From: Azoarcus sp. KH32C
Lineage (GTDB): Bacteria > Pseudomonadota > Gammaproteobacteria > Burkholderiales > Rhodocyclaceae
Direction of reading: 5' to 3'
Length of the DNA stretch: 64,000 nucleotides
Assembly (NCBI RefSeq): GCF_000349945.1
Contig: NC_020516.1
Location: 620,001 to 684,000 of the forward strand
In this document: positions 61,512 to 64,000 of the stretch, one piece after another
How positions within the stretch are numbered: position 1 is the stretch's first letter
Layout of the letters: the number at the start of each line of letters is the position of its first letter
The notes under the pieces: model-generated
What the model was told of the DNA's origin: nothing
The model's database searches: none
Seen by the model: only the letters and a program-made list of their open reading frames with translations
Translations under genes and position numbers: made by a program

Positions 61512-61725
61512 AAGGTGCCCGACGGCGTTAGTGCCTAGGGTTAAACGGGAAACAGGTGCGTGACCGGCTCTCATGCCGGTGCGACAAGGCCTGTGCTGCC
61601 CCCGCAACGGTAAGTGGACGCAAGGCGCATCCAACCGCCACTGGACGGACGTCCGGGAAGGCGATGCGACCGGTCCGGCGCTCGCGACGAGCGACGGCCA
61701 GCCCACGAGCCCGGATACCGGCCTC
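61512..61725 (+). promoter_or_regulatory. Cobalamin (B12) riboswitch
   Basis: The leader of the TonB receptor gene carries the conserved adenosylcobalamin-aptamer blocks: GGTGCC near 61514, AAACGGGAAACAGGTG, CTGCCCCCGCAACGGTAAG, the B12 box GCCACTG at 61637-61643, and the closing GAGCCCGGATACCGGCC ending near 61723. About 140 nt follow before the ATG at 61868 and should contain the expression platform. High cobalamin is expected to repress the downstream uptake genes; cobU, on the other strand, is not under this element. Confidence 0.93.
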
Positions 61726-61867
61726 GACACGCGATGGCGGAAGTGCCGCGGGGTGGCGGCGACGGGCGTGGTGTTTCGCGGCTCCCGGCGCGTATGCCCG
61801 GCGGACGCTTCCTTGTTGAAATGACCGGGGAGCGGGGACGCTGACTCCGGTGCAGGGAGAATCCCCA

Positions 61868-63802
61868 ATGAACATCCGCTTGTCCGCAACCGCCGTCGCG
61901 GTGGCTGCTGCCTTTCCGTTTGCCTCCGTCGCGCTCGCGGCCGACGAGGCCGTCGGCGAAACCGTGATCGTGTCCGCGAACCGCATCGACACCCCCGACG
62001 TCGCCGCGACCTATGCCTCGGAAGTGCACACCCGCAAGGACATCGAGCGCTCGGGCGCGACTTCGCTTGTCGACTACCTTAATCGCCAGTCGTCCGTGCA
62101 GCTGACGCCGAACTTCGGCAACCGCTTCACGCCCAGCATCAACATGCGCGGTTACGGCACCAACGACGGCTTCCAGAACGTCGTGATCTCGATCGACGGA
62201 CGCCGCCTCAACAACATCGACATGGTGCCGCAGCTGGTCGGTGCGATTCCGCTCGAAGATATCGACCGCATCGAGATCACCAAGGGCAGCGGCTCGGTCG
62301 CGTACGGCGACGGCGCGACCGCCGGCTCGATCCAGATCTACACCAAGCCGCGCACCGGCGCGAGCATCGACGTCAATGTCGGCAACCACGAAGCCCTTGG
62401 CACGAGCGGCTACGCCGGCTACGTCGGTGAGCGCTTCACGGTTTCTGCGACCGCCGAACACACCGAGCATGGCGGCTTCAGCGACAAGGATCCGTCGGGA
62501 CACAAGGACGAGTCGACCTCCGACAACTGGCGTGCGAGCCTGACAGGCCGCCCCATCGACCGCCTCAAGCTGACCCTCGACACGGGCGACGCGCGCATCG
62601 ACCTGCGCTACCCGAATTCGCTGACGCTCGCGCAGTTCCGCGACGATCCGGGAATGAACACGGGCCGCAACTACACGCACCAGTTCTTCCGGGACGGCTA
62701 TTGGGCGGTCGGCGCCGAATACGATTTCGCGTCCAACTGGCGCCTGACAGCACGTCACAACGACGAAGACAAGCGCTCGGAATTCCTGCAGTTCAGCTTC
62801 CGTACCGATTCCCGCTACCTGTCGGACGACATCGCGCTGCAGTACCTCGGCGACGCGCTGGCAGTGACCACCGGCGTGCAGACCTTCGACGGCGAGCGCA
62901 CCGACGGTTTCAGCGAAACGACGAAGAAGAACGAGGCGGTGTTCGTGCAGGGCCAGTACGAGATGGGCCGGCTGACGCTGTCTGCGGGGGCGCGGCGCGA
63001 GCGGGTCGAGTATGAGTACGATCCGTCCTTCGGCTCGCGGCTGAAGGACGACAAGCAGCTGTCGTCGTGGGACCTCGGCGCGAACTACCGCATCGACGAC
63101 GTCCTGTCGGTGTTCGGCAACTACAACGCGTCCTACCAGGCGCCGGACATCGACCGCTTCTTCGCCTTCGACCCGGTCACCTTCGAGACCATCTTCAACG
63201 GCCTGATCAAGCCGGCGAAGGTCCGCACCGTGACGCTCGGATTCAACCATGTGCTGCCGACGAACCGGCTGAAAGTCGGCGTTTTCCATGCCGATCTTAA
63301 CGACGAGATCTACTTCAACGCGTCGACCTTCACCAACACCAACATCGACAAGTCGCACAAGTACGGCCTCGAAGTGCAGGACACCTGGCGCATCTCGCCG
63401 ATCCTGACCGGCGTGCTGAACTACTCGTGGACGCGCGCGATCATCGACCGCGAGAACATGGGCGGCGGCGCCTTCGATGGCAAGGAACTGCCGGGCGTGC
63501 CGCGCAACAACGTCGTGCTGGGCCTGAATGTCGCGGTCGGCGACCAGGGCAATCTCTACGTCTCGCACACCTGGCGCAGCAAGACCTGGGCGGCGAACGA
63601 CTTCGACAACAACAACGCCCAGCGTCAGCGCGCCTACCAGTCGACCGACGTCGCCTATCGCCATCGCCTGAACAAGGTCGAGCTGTATGCGGCCGTATCC
63701 AACCTGTTCAACTACAAAAACGGCACCTGGGTGCGCGACGACGCGATATATCCGGTCGACTTCGAGCGTACCTGGAAGCTCGGCGCGAAGCTGTCGTTCT
63801 GA
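61868..63802 (+). CDS. btuB: TonB-dependent outer-membrane corrinoid receptor (BtuB-like)
   Basis: This 644-residue protein has a signal peptide ending ASVALAADE, a TonB-box-like ETVIVSANR, a plug domain with MRGYGTNDGFQNVVISIDGR and GSGSVAYGDGATAGSI, and a 22-strand-type barrel ending in Phe (LGAKLSF). The B12 riboswitch in its leader identifies the likely substrate as cobalamin or a related corrinoid. The start ATG 61868 is chosen over codons 18 bp upstream since it begins the signal peptide. Confidence 0.9.
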   Translation: MNIRLSATAVAVAAAFPFASVALAADEAVGETVIVSANRIDTPDVAATYASEVHTRKDIERSGATSLVDYLNRQSSVQLTPNFGNRFTPSINMRGYGTNDGFQNVVISIDGRRLNNIDMVPQLVGAIPLEDIDRIEITKGSGSVAYGDGATAGSIQIYTKPRTGASIDVNVGNHEALGTSGYAGYVGERFTVSATAEHTEHGGFSDKDPSGHKDESTSDNWRASLTGRPIDRLKLTLDTGDARIDLRYPNSLTLAQFRDDPGMNTGRNYTHQFFRDGYWAVGAEYDFASNWRLTARHNDEDKRSEFLQFSFRTDSRYLSDDIALQYLGDALAVTTGVQTFDGERTDGFSETTKKNEAVFVQGQYEMGRLTLSAGARRERVEYEYDPSFGSRLKDDKQLSSWDLGANYRIDDVLSVFGNYNASYQAPDIDRFFAFDPVTFETIFNGLIKPAKVRTVTLGFNHVLPTNRLKVGVFHADLNDEIYFNASTFTNTNIDKSHKYGLEVQDTWRISPILTGVLNYSWTRAIIDRENMGGGAFDGKELPGVPRNNVVLGLNVAVGDQGNLYVSHTWRSKTWAANDFDNNNAQRQRAYQSTDVAYRHRLNKVELYAAVSNLFNYKNGTWVRDDAIYPVDFERTWKLGAKLSF

Positions 63803-63836
63803 CGCCCGCCCGAGTGGTGACAGAGGGGGCAACAGC

Positions 63837-64000
63837 GTGACGCGTCCGCCCGTGCTGACCATCCTCGCCACGCTCATCGTCGCGGCGGGGCTGGCTTTCG
63901 CCTGGGCGCTGTCGGCCGGCGACCTGCCGATCGGTTTCGGCGAGGTCCTCGGCGCGCTCTTCGGGGCCGCCGACGGCATGGCGGCAGACGTCGTGCGCGA
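63837..64000 (+). CDS. btuC: ABC transporter permease, FecCD/BtuC type (5' part)
   Basis: The frame from GTG 63837 (preceded by AGAGGGGGCAAC) runs off the right edge. It encodes a first membrane helix (VLTILATLIVAAGLAFAWAL) and then GFGEVLGALFG, the usual start of FecCD permeases. Placed 34 bp after the riboswitch-controlled receptor, it is most likely the inner-membrane corrinoid permease. Confidence 0.75.
   Translation, partial: MTRPPVLTILATLIVAAGLAFAWALSAGDLPIGFGEVLGALFGAADGMAADVVR

Noticed and set aside
61571..63979. Open frame of about 800 codons antisense to the riboswitch and receptor gene
   Set aside because: It crosses the riboswitch and the receptor gene and has Val/Asp/Arg-rich composition without motifs.

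Overview
The window is high-GC chromosomal DNA from a betaproteobacterium, most likely a Rhodocyclales relative of Azoarcus, Aromatoleum or Thauera. The grounds are a sigma-54-controlled acetone carboxylase operon, DUF1302/DUF1329 envelope proteins, the nadD-rsfS-rlmH-maf-rng housekeeping set, a heptose-based LPS core locus and a riboswitch-controlled cobalamin locus. I see no transposase, integrase, tRNA, rRNA or CRISPR array. Genus placement is inference from gene content; no search was run.

Layout. (1) 1-1503: end of an unknown gene, a small membrane protein and ruvB. (2) 1540-19183: a ketone-catabolic block. It holds an AcoR/AcxR-type activator, a -24/-12 promoter with two palindromic upstream sites, acetone carboxylase (acxABC), a four-gene envelope module (YCF48-like protein, RND/MMPL pump, DUF1302 barrel, DUF1329 periplasmic protein), then an acyl-CoA ligase and a fused 3-oxoacid CoA-transferase that would activate the acetoacetate made by the carboxylase. 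Intrinsic terminators divide the block. (3) 19204-20787: ruvA and a MenA-like UbiA prenyltransferase. ruvA and ruvB lie on the same strand but are split by the ketone block, so that block looks inserted into a ruvAB operon. (4) 20788-27256: a visibly more A/T-rich cluster of five genes resembling the mycobacterial pathway to polyprenyl-phosphoryl-D-arabinofuranose (HAD-UbiA fusion, DprE1-like oxidase, DprE2-like reductase, flippase-like protein, GT-C/DUF2079-like membrane protein). This is the best candidate here for an under-described system. (5) 27352-39182: housekeeping genes (rng, maf, rlmH, rsfS, nadD, thrB, polA) with a cupredoxin/heme-protein pair inserted between rlmH and maf on the opposite strand. 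(6) 39238-56739: LPS core/polysaccharide locus with a carbamoyltransferase homologue, deacetylase, seven glycosyltransferases, O-antigen ligase, two sulfotransferases, MsbA, a CX5R phosphatase and heptose synthesis genes. (7) 56824-64000: cobalamin salvage and uptake (cobC, cobS, cobT, cobU, B12 riboswitch, TonB receptor, start of an ABC permease), with a degenerate GGDEF protein set between cobT and cobU.

How the parts fit: block 2 would turn acetone and CO2 into acetoacetate and then acetoacetyl-CoA; block 4 would supply a lipid-linked arabinofuranose for a surface glycan; block 6 builds and decorates the LPS core; block 7 imports corrinoid and assembles its lower part. Many genes in blocks 4 and 6 overlap by 4 bp (ATGA or GTGA), which indicates translationally coupled operons and fixes several start codons.
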